Counted from the first letter of the stretch, positions 8,011-15,452 are shown. The stretch: 19,210 bases of DNA from CAZSTA01 sp964609495 [NCBI: uncultured bacterium] (GCA_964609495.1 CAZSTA010000012.1:1-19210), one strand, 5' to 3'. Notes: generated from the letters alone by a model not told the origin. A program made the numbers and translations.

Positions 8011-8079
8011 TCACTCCGAGTATCTCCAATAAATCACTCACTATATATAGATGTTGGTATCAAGAACAACTCTGATCAT
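8000..8079 (-). pseudogene. PIN-domain toxin remnant
   Basis: ATG at 8079 overlaps the stop of the preceding gene as ATGA. It reads MIRVVLDTNIYI and then stops (8041-8043). This is the N-terminus of a PIN-domain RNase toxin, including the first metal-binding aspartate in VLDTN, where a full protein has about 130-140 residues. In a second frame the following bases read VSDLLEILGVSEN to a stop at 8000, which may be the last residues of the same protein; that part is a weak match. The catalytic domain is gone. Confidence 0.7.
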
Positions 8080-8435
8080 ATCGGCTCTTTTCTTATCTTG
8101 TGAATCTCCTCATCGACTATCTCCATCACCCTTTCATCGGTAAGTTGCTCATATTCGATCCCTCTCTCCTCACACCATTTCCTAAAAGAATCTCGGGCTG
8201 TCTCAAAATTTCTTTCTAATTCTTTCTTCTCCAAACATCTATCAATTCTAACCATATTCTCAATAACTTTTCCAAGCTCAGGCTTCGATGCCCCTTTTTC
8301 AATTAAAGCTCTGATCTCAAGTTCCAGAAGCCAACTATGTTTAAGTATTTGCGCAATTTTGATAATATCATTTATCCTTCTCTCAGGAAGACCCTCTATC
8401 GCTATCAAAAGTTTATTTTTTAACTCCTCTTTCAT
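8076..8435 (-). CDS. putative antitoxin of a PIN (VapBC-like) module
   Basis: A soluble, highly charged, mostly helical protein of 119 residues, not recognised as a named family. The start (KLLIAIEGLPERRINDIIKIAQIL) recalls short DUF2281-like or other antitoxin N-termini. The end (WCEERGIEYEQLTDERVMEIVDEEIHKIR) has the pattern seen in proteins encoded just before PIN toxins. The ATGA overlap with a truncated PIN reading frame supports the antitoxin reading. The Shine-Dalgarno is strong (GGGGGAG, 5 nt before ATG). It lies 14 nt after permease 1, interrupting the transporter operon. DNA binding is not obvious by eye: no ribbon-helix-helix or AbrB signature is seen. Confidence 0.65.
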   Translation of the reverse strand: MKEELKNKLLIAIEGLPERRINDIIKIAQILKHSWLLELEIRALIEKGASKPELGKVIENMVRIDRCLEKKELERNFETARDSFRKWCEERGIEYEQLTDERVMEIVDEEIHKIRKEPI

Positions 8436-8449
8436 AATTTCTCCCCCTT

Positions 8450-9415
8450 TTAATCATACCTTATCCTGGGGTCAGTAACAGCTAATAGTAGGTCAGCGAT
8501 CAGATTGCCAATCACAAGTAATACCGCTCCCATCACCAGGCTTCCCATCACTAGATGCACATCTTGATTAAAGAAAGCCTCTACGATTAAACGCCCCAAG
8601 CCGGGATAGGAGAAAACCACCTCAACTAATACGGAACCCCCCAATAATCCGGCCAGCCAGAAGCCAAAGATAGTAATGAGCGGATTGATGGCATTACGCA
8701 CCGCATGCTTATATATTACCACTCTCTCCCTCAGCCCCTTAGCCCTAGCGGTAGTTATATAATCTAAGCGGAGAACATCGAGTAGATTACCCCTCATCTG
8801 CCTCAGCAAACCAGCCATACCTGCTGTCCCTAAGACTATAGTGGGAAGGACCAGATGTCTTGCCATATCCCATCCTTTTCCCAAAAAGGATAATTTATCA
8901 AAATTTACGCTTTGAAGACCTCCGATGGGAAACAATCCGGTCTTAGCGGCGAAGAAGATGCAGAGCAAGGCAAAAAAGACATTAGGGATCGACATCCCAA
9001 AGAAGGCGAACATCGTTATGATCTTATCCCCTAACGTATAACGATGGACTGCGGAATAGATACCAGCCGGGATCGCTATTAACCAAGAGAAGAGCATCGT
9101 TGTAAGAGAGAGAATAAGGGTATTAAATAATCTCTGCTTTATCACTAAAAAGGCTGGAACTCTCCAAGCCAAAGAATAGCCAAAATCGCCCTGAACTAAG
9201 TTAATCAACCATTTGAAGTATTGGATGTAGAAGGGTCTATCTAAGCCAAATTTTATCCTCAGATTCTCCACAGTCGCCCTAGATATCTGAGGGTTCATCA
9301 CCAGTTTAGAGAAGAAATCTCCTGGAGCCAGACTAAGAGTTCCAAAAGAGATAAAGGTTATGACGATTATCATAGGGATAATCATTAGGAAACGGCGAAC
9401 CACATATACGTACAT
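8450..9415 (-). CDS. dppB: peptide-type ABC transporter permease 1 (DppB/OppB)
   Basis: An inner-membrane permease of 321 residues with the usual DppB layout: membrane segment 1 at about 8-30 (RRFLMIIPMIIVITFISFGTLSL), an external loop with DRPFYIQYFKWLINLVQGDFGYSL, then five further hydrophobic segments. The cytoplasmic EAA loop that docks on the ATPases is TTARAKGLRERVVIYKHAVRNAINPL, and the C-terminus is the typical ADLLLAVTDPRIRYD. The ATG at 9415 is preceded by GGGAG at 7 nt. It lies 94 nt after the binding-protein gene, with the perfect hairpin 9451-9478 between them, an arrangement that usually lowers permease expression relative to the binding protein. Confidence 0.95.
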   Translation of the reverse strand: MYVYVVRRFLMIIPMIIVITFISFGTLSLAPGDFFSKLVMNPQISRATVENLRIKFGLDRPFYIQYFKWLINLVQGDFGYSLAWRVPAFLVIKQRLFNTLILSLTTMLFSWLIAIPAGIYSAVHRYTLGDKIITMFAFFGMSIPNVFFALLCIFFAAKTGLFPIGGLQSVNFDKLSFLGKGWDMARHLVLPTIVLGTAGMAGLLRQMRGNLLDVLRLDYITTARAKGLRERVVIYKHAVRNAINPLITIFGFWLAGLLGGSVLVEVVFSYPGLGRLIVEAFFNQDVHLVMGSLVMGAVLLVIGNLIADLLLAVTDPRIRYD

Positions 9416-9450
9416 AGTTGATCTCCCGAAACCGCACTTGATATTGGGTG

Positions 9451-9478
9451 ACGGTCAGGTCACCAATGACCTGACCGT
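9451..9478. repeat. intercistronic hairpin between binding protein and permease 1
   Basis: ACGGTCAGGTCA (9451-9462) and TGACCTGACCGT (9467-9478) form a perfect 12-bp stem with a 4-nt loop. It lies 32 nt downstream of the binding-protein stop. No U-tract follows on the minus strand, so it is probably not an intrinsic terminator. Its position suits a 3'-end stabiliser that lets binding-protein mRNA accumulate above the permease mRNA. It shares the GTCAGGT/ACCTGAC core with the hairpin at 17456-17491. Confidence 0.8.
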
Positions 9479-9509
9479 TCTATTTACCCAACTCAATTTA
9501 GCGGCTGAT

Positions 9510-11186
9510 CTATTGTTTGATCCAGATCTCCCAGATATTATGATCAACGCCTCCGAAAGCAGTTGGTTTCACATTCTGGAGCTTGTTGCGAATCGCGAAG
9601 AGAGCGGACTGTTGAACTGTGTAGATGACTGGTAGCTCATCGGAGATGATCACTTGCCACTCGTCGTATAATTCCTTCCTCTTGCTTTGAACGCAACCAG
9701 GAACGGAATCAGCACTGATGAAGATCTCATCAACACGTCCCTCCCATTCATACTCAGGAGGCTCATCCTCATAGTTCCAGAAGTGGAGTCCACCATTGGA
9801 CATCTCCACATTCTTACCGCTATAAGGATCAGGTCCCCCGGTTAGACCGATGATGACCGCCTCCCACTCTCCAGTCTCGGTCAGCCTAGTTACTAAGTCG
9901 TTGAACTGAATAGGCTGGAAGATAGCCTCGATTCCTACCTTAGCTAGGTCATCCTTGATTATGTTTCCGATCTGCTCTCTCGTTGTATTACCAGCGTTGG
10001 TGGTCATCGAGAAGGTTACCTTATTCCCCTCTGCATCATATAGGACATCGCCTTCATACTCGAACCCAGCTTCCAAGAGCATCCCTTTGGTTTTGTCAAG
10101 GTCATATTCATACCTGATCACATTTGGATTGTAGAAGAACTTAGCCGCCTCCGAGACCGGACTCCACTGGGCTACACCCAGTCCCAGCAGAATATTATCG
10201 ATGATAGTCCCCTTATCTATGCAGTGAGCGACAGCCTTTCGGAAGGTCTTGTTGGTGAACCACTTCTTCTTGAGCGGATCCTTGGCATTCCAATTTAAGG
10301 TTAAGAAGCTAGTGCCGAAGGTGGGACCACCATCGAGAAGGGTGAAATCTCCCTCCTCTTGCTCTGGCAGAAGGATAGCCCAATCCTCGGGACGAGGACC
10401 AAGGACATCGATCCCTCCGGTTTGGAACTCCAACACTGCGGCATTCAGATCAGGAACGATCTTCCAGATCATCTCATCCAGATAGGGAAGTTGCTCCCCA
10501 TTGGGACCCTTGCGCCAATAATTGGGATTCCTCGCTTGCCTCACCCACTGGCTGGGTTTATACTCCGTGAGAACAAAAGGTCCACTACAGACGATATCCT
10601 TTAGCGGAGTATCAACCCCCCAGGTCGCGTTGAACGTTCCTTCCTTTATCGCTCCCCCTAAGATATGTTTAGGCACGATAGGGGTTACCATCGAGCGAAT
10701 GAAGGGGCAGAAAGGTTCGGGAAGCACGAACTTTACTGTGTAATCATCGACCTTGCTAACCTCGATCTGCTTGCCAGCGATAGTGAAGATATCTCGCGAA
10801 TCGGTTTCCACCTCAGGGTTATAGATAACGTCATTGAAAGTGAAGACCACATCATCAGCGGTGAGGGATTCTCCATCGCTCCACTTCACATCCTCTCGCA
10901 GATAGAAGATCCAAGTTAAGCCATCCTCACTTACATCCCAGGATGTGGCTAAGTTAGGTTCTATCTCGGTAGTCACCCCGTTAGCCGCAGTGAGTCCCTC
11001 AAACATATTACCATCAGTGATATTGGTCGTCGAGGTCTCCTGAGCAACATAGGTATTGAATGATTTAGGATCGGAAATACTGGATCTATAGAGCGTTCCC
11101 CCCTTCTGAGGTTCCTCAGCCGACGCTAGGGAGAAAATGGATACACTGAAGGCTACGATAAATAGCCAAAATGTTAATTTCCTCAT
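9510..11186 (-). CDS. peptide-type ABC transporter solute-binding protein 1
   Basis: A periplasmic family 5 extracellular solute-binding protein (SBP_bac_5) of 558 residues. The signal peptide is at 1-23 with cleavage after ASA, and no lipobox cysteine is present. Family landmarks include PNLATSWDVSEDGLTWIFYLREDVKWSDGESLTADDVVFTF, the SGPFVL segment, and KTFRKAVAHCIDKGTI before the second lobe. It contains four cysteines in the mature part (FCPF, VCSG, AHCI, PGCV), so disulfides are possible. It is the first gene of a complete transporter operon, driven by the consensus promoter at 11335-11363. The Shine-Dalgarno is AAGGAGGT 10 nt before ATG. The ligand may be a peptide or a sugar; family 5 members bind either. 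Confidence 0.95.
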   Translation of the reverse strand: MRKLTFWLFIVAFSVSIFSLASAEEPQKGGTLYRSSISDPKSFNTYVAQETSTTNITDGNMFEGLTAANGVTTEIEPNLATSWDVSEDGLTWIFYLREDVKWSDGESLTADDVVFTFNDVIYNPEVETDSRDIFTIAGKQIEVSKVDDYTVKFVLPEPFCPFIRSMVTPIVPKHILGGAIKEGTFNATWGVDTPLKDIVCSGPFVLTEYKPSQWVRQARNPNYWRKGPNGEQLPYLDEMIWKIVPDLNAAVLEFQTGGIDVLGPRPEDWAILLPEQEEGDFTLLDGGPTFGTSFLTLNWNAKDPLKKKWFTNKTFRKAVAHCIDKGTIIDNILLGLGVAQWSPVSEAAKFFYNPNVIRYEYDLDKTKGMLLEAGFEYEGDVLYDAEGNKVTFSMTTNAGNTTREQIGNIIKDDLAKVGIEAIFQPIQFNDLVTRLTETGEWEAVIIGLTGGPDPYSGKNVEMSNGGLHFWNYEDEPPEYEWEGRVDEIFISADSVPGCVQSKRKELYDEWQVIISDELPVIYTVQQSALFAIRNKLQNVKPTAFGGVDHNIWEIWIKQ

Positions 11187-11334
11187 AAGAAATTTTACCT
11201 CCTTACTTAAATACTTAGTTTTGATCTGAGCTTTGCGAAGTTATTCCGATAATTTTTAAGCTATATCTACCTCCTCTCTCCCACTGCAACATCAGCTAAA
11301 TCTTATCTCCAAACAAAAGGATTACACATTTTAA

Positions 11335-11363
11335 ATTATAGAGGAAAGTCCGATAAATGTCAA
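11335..11363 (-). promoter_or_regulatory. perfect consensus sigma-70 promoter of the transporter operon
   Basis: On the minus strand TTGACA (11358-11363), a 17-nt spacer and TATAAT (11335-11340) match the full consensus. Transcription would begin near 11328, giving a leader of about 140 nt before the first binding-protein gene. I see no riboswitch or strong hairpin in that leader. A second purine-rich AGGAGGT stretch within it is not followed by a start codon. Confidence 0.88.
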
Positions 11364-11647
11364 TAGTTTGTCTGCATTTTTCACAACAGTATCATCATTT
11401 TCTTATCATCCACTCTATCGAAACTACGCTCTCACCTAACTTTCGCTAATATCTTCCCGTCGTCTCGAATCGCAAGAGAGATTGGGGATACTAATCGATC
11501 TTGTTTCAGGTGCTTGGCTTGAGGGGGTTGGAAAATGGAAAGTAGAAATTGGAAAATTGACGCTATCATTATCCTGATTTCAATTTCCCCTTTTCTAATA
11601 ATAGAGAGATGAAAGAGGAGATTTCACGGAAAGCTTGATCATATAAA
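11364..11647. other. intergenic stretch, no gene seen
   Basis: This is the distal part of the 461-bp gap between the propeller-like gene and the transporter operon. I see no coding region and no clear intrinsic terminator for the upstream unit. The only structure is a low-complexity patch with repeated TTGGAAAAT words at 11528-11560 and an imperfect inverted pair, GGAAAATTGA (11551-11560) with TCAATTTCC (11580-11588), which could form a weak hairpin. Confidence 0.5.
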
Positions 11648-13336
11648 TCATATAGGGGGGAGAGATATTTGAGCTACATAAGGATATATCAATAGCACTG
11701 AAATCAGATAAGTTCCTAAGCCACAGTATATCAGAAATCCTATGGAACTAGTAAATTCAAAATTGGCTCTCTTCATAACCGCTAAGGCTAATATAACGGC
11801 GATGAGAAACCCAATCCCCTGCAATAAAACGCTGAATTGGGGATAATTGAGCTTAGATATCTCAAAACGCAAGACCGAGAATATAATCGCTAAAAACACC
11901 ACTATGAAAGCGATCTTTATTTTACTAGGGATTCTCCCGAAGGGGGTCTTCAACAATAAAGTATAGATCCCCCATATAACCAATAGCACTAATATGTTGG
12001 GAGCGAAGAGGAACGCTCCATAAATGAGGGACATCAGAAGGTTCACTGCCAATTGGATAAATTGATCTAGGACTCCCCTCCCATAGTCATAAGTATTTAG
12101 ACTCTCCATAAAGCTCATAAATCTTGGTTGAGGGGAAACCGTATTTTTATAGGCTAAACGATAGGTATCTTGCGTTGTTCTCTCATACCAGAAGAGATGT
12201 AATTTATTGAAGGAATCTATAACGAAGGATGGCTTTATGGAATAGGAGAAGTCCATCGTCAATCTCTCCTCCTGTGCCATCTCTTGGCTATCGGAGGAGA
12301 ACGAAGCAGACATTATTTCTCCCCCACCTCGTCCTTTCGCTTGCCAAACTACATAAACTTTGTCTCTTGCATCGATCGCTATATTGGGATGTTCAACCTC
12401 AAATCTATCAGGAGTTAATACCTCTTCATAAGTGATCTCTCCTTGAGGACTCAAGCGCGTATAATATATATCTATAGCGGCTCTTCCGAATCCTGCCTGA
12501 CGGAGGATCTTCGTCCAAACGATATGAGCATAACCCTTTGAGTCAAAAGCTAAGGACGCGCCCGTATCCTCTATATATGGTCTATTAGGCATAAAATCAC
12601 TTAGGGAGGATCCGATCTTTAGAGGTTCTCCCGTGAGCTTTCCATCTCTCTTGATACCGGAGAAGTAAAAGGTGGATTTTAGAAGCTCTATCTCCTTCCA
12701 AGTTATCGCTAATTCGCCGTTATTATTCACCGCAAGGCGAGGAACACCCAATCTCTTCTCACTATAATATATCTCCTGCTTATCCCCTATAACCTCCTTC
12801 GAGATCCTTAGATGATATAAGGAGTTCTCCTTCTCAATCCAAACTAAATGTAATATCCCCTTATCATCAACTACAGAATCTATATCCAGAGGGGATGAAA
12901 GGGCTAGGGGTAGAAGACGAGGTGGGGAGAGCATATTTGCTTCTGAATCCAGCTTCACATAATAAACCTGATAGTTACCCCTATCTCCCTCCTCCAGGAT
13001 TAGGTGAAGCATATCCTCTCCATCTATATTTAGCATAACAAGACTCGGTTTGGAGGGAAGATTCAAATTGGCTTCGGCTAAGATCTCCCCCCTTCGATTC
13101 AGCTTAACGTAGAGAAGCCCCTGCTCAGATAGATTGATAGAGTGCAATATGTCCTTAGAATCCCTTACTACCTGAGGAGGATTAGGGATTTCATTTAGTT
13201 TCGAAAACCGTTCAGTTATGGACCATCCTTGAGGAAAAGCCTCCCCTCTCTCATAAGGAAGCAAGAGTAAGAAAACCAACAATATAATCGATCTAAGGAG
13301 ATGAGACCTCATCAATGCCTTCGCTCTTAGATCCAT
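11648..13336 (-). CDS. exported beta-propeller-like protein with C-terminal membrane domain
   Basis: A protein of 562 residues of unknown function. An N-terminal signal or anchor (about 10-33) precedes roughly 370 residues of repeated blades. Each blade has a D-x-x-(G/N)-x-L-H-(L/I)-x-(W/Y) type strand (SKDILHSINLS, DDKGILHLVWIE, DSKGYAHIVWTK, DARDKVYVVWQA, DSFNKLHLFWYE), as in sialidase-like or other six-bladed propellers. About 140 C-terminal residues form five membrane segments. No sialidase Asp-box or catalytic set is evident. It overlaps the binding protein 2 gene by 44 nt, or by 20 nt if the ATG at 13312 is used; both starts have modest ribosome sites. The overlap implies translational coupling and a shared role, perhaps a membrane-anchored sensing or binding partner. 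Confidence 0.75.
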   Translation of the reverse strand: MDLRAKALMRSHLLRSIILLVFLLLLPYERGEAFPQGWSITERFSKLNEIPNPPQVVRDSKDILHSINLSEQGLLYVKLNRRGEILAEANLNLPSKPSLVMLNIDGEDMLHLILEEGDRGNYQVYYVKLDSEANMLSPPRLLPLALSSPLDIDSVVDDKGILHLVWIEKENSLYHLRISKEVIGDKQEIYYSEKRLGVPRLAVNNNGELAITWKEIELLKSTFYFSGIKRDGKLTGEPLKIGSSLSDFMPNRPYIEDTGASLAFDSKGYAHIVWTKILRQAGFGRAAIDIYYTRLSPQGEITYEEVLTPDRFEVEHPNIAIDARDKVYVVWQAKGRGGGEIMSASFSSDSQEMAQEERLTMDFSYSIKPSFVIDSFNKLHLFWYERTTQDTYRLAYKNTVSPQPRFMSFMESLNTYDYGRGVLDQFIQLAVNLLMSLIYGAFLFAPNILVLLVIWGIYTLLLKTPFGRIPSKIKIAFIVVFLAIIFSVLRFEISKLNYPQFSVLLQGIGFLIAVILALAVMKRANFEFTSSIGFLIYCGLGTYLISVLLIYPYVAQISLPPI

Positions 13337-14909
13337 TTTCCTTATACCAATGTTCCAGATTCCACAAAATTCCCAAAGGAGAGGGAACGATACCCTTGAA
13401 CTCGGAACGCACGACAGTTTTTATTCGAGGTATCCAGAGGAAGATGAAGGGCTGATCCTCTATGATCAACTCTTGGATCTTCTGATATATTATCTTTCGC
13501 TTTCCCTTATCCCAGGTATGACGTCCTTCCTCAAGCAGACCATCGACCTTCGAGTTGCTATAGGAGAAAAAGTTGAACCCTCCCCTCGCCTCCTCAGAGT
13601 GCCAGACTATATAATCATCAGGATCTATGGTGAAGGTAAACCCCGCGATCACCGCCTCGAAATCCCTGGCTAAAAGGTGATCTTTGACGAGAGATTCCCA
13701 GGGCACCTTCTTAATATCGACCTTAACTCCTATCTTTCCGAGAGCATCCCTTATTAACTCGGCGGCTTTTCCCCTTTGCTTATTATCGCGGTTAGTAAAT
13801 ATAGTGAAGCTAAAGATCTCGCCATCCTTATCCAAAACACCATCGTTATCGGTATCCTCCCACCCCTCTTCCGCCAATAGTTTTTTGGCTTTCTCCGGAT
13901 CGTAAGGATAAGGTATAAGATCTGGGTTATAAGCCCAGGAAGAGGGAGAGACTGGAGATCTACATATCTCACCTTGTCCCTCAAGCACCTGATCGATTAT
14001 AGCTACTCTGTCTATAGCATAAGATAACGCCTGCCTCACCTTACTGACAGAGAAGAGAGGTTCAGCGTTGTTGAGACCGAGATAGTTGTAGTTCATATCG
14101 TCATAGATGTAGAAATTGTATTCATCCTTATTCTTTATGGTTTTCTCATCTTCAGGATATATATCTCTGACTAAATCCACACCTTCGAGCTGCAACTCTA
14201 AAGTGGCAGAAGCTTTATCAGAAATTACCTTCATAACCACTCTATCTAAAGCTGGTCTCCCTTTGAAATAATCATCAAAAGCCTCTAAAGTGATATGACC
14301 TTGGGGAAGCCACTCGACGAATTTAAAAGGTCCTGCTCCCACTGGTGCTTTATTAAAAGCTACGAAATCAGCCTCTCCTCCCTCTAATAAGTGCTTAGGT
14401 AGAATCCCTAGGGTGAAGTTCGCTAATCCAGGGGAGAAGGGTTCAGTGAAGACTACCAAAAAGGTTTTATCATCGATAACATCCCATCCTTCTACCATCT
14501 CGAATCTCAGTCGATAAGGAGAATCTATCTGAGGGGTCACAGCTAGACTATAGGTGAATTTTACATCCTCAGCGGTGAGATCATCTCCGTCATGGAATTT
14601 GAGTCCATCTCGGAGATGGAAGGTAATTGTTAATTCATCTTCTGATATCTCCCATGATTCAGCTAGATCAGGCTCGATCTCTAACTTTTCGTTAATCTTT
14701 ACCAATCCCGCATAAATTAGATTATTAACCTTCGTAGAAACAGGATCAATAGCCAAGAGGGGATTCAGTGATCGGACATCTTTAGCGGCAGCAAAGGTCA
14801 AAGTTCCCCCTTGGGGAATTGCCTGCTCTCGAGCCTTAGTATCATAACTGTGGATAATTAAACTACCTAGAAAAAGGCAAAGTCCCCAAATTATTATCTT
14901 CTTTCTCAT
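13293..14909 (-). CDS. orphan peptide-type solute-binding protein 2
   Basis: A family 5 solute-binding protein (SBP_bac_5) of 538 residues. The N-terminal signal lacks a lipobox cysteine. Landmarks are PDLAESWEISEDELTITFHLRDGLKFHDGDDLTAEDVKFTY, GAGPFKFVEW and SKVRQALSYAIDRVAII. Residues 352-363 (DTDNDGVLDKDG) form a DxDxDGxxD calcium-type loop, common in this subfamily. It is only moderately similar to binding protein 1, so the two probably differ in ligand. No permease or ATPase adjoins it; its partner is the overlapping propeller-like membrane protein. It may share the transporter encoded downstream, or act as a sensor. A hairpin element (14922-14972) ends 3 nt before its Shine-Dalgarno (AGAGGTC). 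I see no good sigma-70 promoter upstream, so read-through from secG is possible. Confidence 0.93.
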   Translation of the reverse strand: MRKKIIIWGLCLFLGSLIIHSYDTKAREQAIPQGGTLTFAAAKDVRSLNPLLAIDPVSTKVNNLIYAGLVKINEKLEIEPDLAESWEISEDELTITFHLRDGLKFHDGDDLTAEDVKFTYSLAVTPQIDSPYRLRFEMVEGWDVIDDKTFLVVFTEPFSPGLANFTLGILPKHLLEGGEADFVAFNKAPVGAGPFKFVEWLPQGHITLEAFDDYFKGRPALDRVVMKVISDKASATLELQLEGVDLVRDIYPEDEKTIKNKDEYNFYIYDDMNYNYLGLNNAEPLFSVSKVRQALSYAIDRVAIIDQVLEGQGEICRSPVSPSSWAYNPDLIPYPYDPEKAKKLLAEEGWEDTDNDGVLDKDGEIFSFTIFTNRDNKQRGKAAELIRDALGKIGVKVDIKKVPWESLVKDHLLARDFEAVIAGFTFTIDPDDYIVWHSEEARGGFNFFSYSNSKVDGLLEEGRHTWDKGKRKIIYQKIQELIIEDQPFIFLWIPRIKTVVRSEFKGIVPSPLGILWNLEHWYKENGSKSEGIDEVSSP

Positions 14910-14921
14910 ACTGACCTCTTT

Positions 14922-14972
14922 TTAAGGAAACTTTTTTACCTTGAGTTCTAATCGAAGCAAAAGTTTCCTTAA
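14922..14972. repeat. hairpin element copy 1, upstream of binding protein 2
   Basis: Perfect 14-bp arms at 14922-14935 and 14959-14972 (core AAGGAAACTTTT / AAAAGTTTCCTT) enclose a 23-nt loop. The loop shares a CTTGAGT(T/C)CTA block with the copies at 15349-15452. On the transcript, the 3' arm ends 3 nt before the Shine-Dalgarno of the binding protein 2 gene. Confidence 0.85.
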
Positions 14973-15099
14973 TTCTGACATTGAAAAAATGGAAAAAGTC
15001 ACTCTCGATTACTTCCGATCCCCAATTTCTAGCACTCTAATGCTCATCCGCAGTGACAAATAGTCGAGATATTACCATGATGATAGAATCTCGGTATCG

Positions 15100-15330
15100 T
15101 TAAGAGAAAATGGAGAGATAAAGAGAGGTGAATATATACGCCACTGCTAAGATCTCCGTGATCTTACGCAGGTTCTCCCCAGCCCTTCTCCCCCCTCCGA
15201 AAAGCACTTCAGAGCCTCCACCACCAAGGAAACCGGATAATCCCATCCCTCGGCTGGACTGGAGGAGAATGATAACGATCAAACCCCCGCAGCCGATAAG
15301 GTGAACGAACATTAAAACGGTATTAACCAT
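15100..15330 (-). CDS. secG: protein translocase subunit SecG
   Basis: A small inner-membrane subunit of the SecYEG channel, 76 residues. Two membrane segments (about 2-22 and 55-74) flank the conserved cytoplasmic loop LLQSSRGMGLSGFLGGGGSEVLFGGGR, which is diagnostic. An in-frame ATG lies 6 codons upstream (15348), but GGGAGGT sits between the two ATGs, 9 nt before the second, so 15330 is preferred. It follows tpiA, an order found in many bacteria. The region between tpiA and secG is filled by the nested hairpin elements, whose 3' arm ends just before the secG Shine-Dalgarno. Confidence 0.95.
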   Translation of the reverse strand: MVNTVLMFVHLIGCGGLIVIILLQSSRGMGLSGFLGGGGSEVLFGGGRRAGENLRKITEILAVAYIFTSLYLSIFS

Positions 15331-15348
15331 AAGTAAATTACCTCCCAT

Positions 15349-15452
15349 AAAAGGAAACTTTTTAATTCTGGTAACTTTTTTACCTTGAGTCCTATTGACT
15401 GCAAAAGTTACCAGAACACTTGAGTCCTAATCCCTGCTAAAAGTTTCATTTT
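15349..15452. repeat. hairpin element copy 2 (outer), interrupted by copy 3
   Basis: The outer arms pair GAAACTTTT (15354-15362) with AAAAGTTTC (15439-15447), and after one mismatch 4 to 5 A/T pairs continue. The loop residue still shows CTTGAGTCCTAATCCCTGCT (15419-15438), matching the loop of copy 1, but its 5' side is interrupted by a complete second element. The outer right arm overlaps the tpiA stop codon (15446-15448). The element fills the tpiA-secG gap. Confidence 0.75.
15366..15416. repeat. hairpin element copy 3 (inner), nested in copy 2
   Basis: Perfect 14-bp arms at 15366-15379 and 15403-15416 (TTCTGGTAACTTTT / AAAAGTTACCAGAA) enclose a 23-nt loop of the same length as copy 1. The loop starts TTACCTTGAGT, as in copy 1, and continues CCTA. 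Compared with copy 1, the arms differ at several positions on both sides in a compensating way (GGAAAC/GTTTCC becomes GGTAAC/GTTACC), so pairing, not primary sequence, is preserved. Confidence 0.87.

Noticed and set aside
9451-9478. Rho-independent terminator
   Set aside because: The stem is perfect but no run of U follows it on the minus strand, and the operon clearly continues.
11528-11588. Terminator of the propeller-like gene
   Set aside because: The GGAAAATTGA/TCAATTTCC pairing is imperfect with a long loop and lacks a U-tract in the minus direction; only a weak hairpin can be claimed.
14973-15099. Promoter for binding protein 2
   Set aside because: TTGTCA occurs on the minus strand but no -10-like hexamer is at suitable spacing; I cannot support a sigma-70 promoter here.
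14922-15452. Integron attC sites
   Set aside because: The arms are perfectly paired without the extrahelical bases of attC, and the GTTRRRY/RYYYAAC core does not fit (the arm reads GTTACCA).
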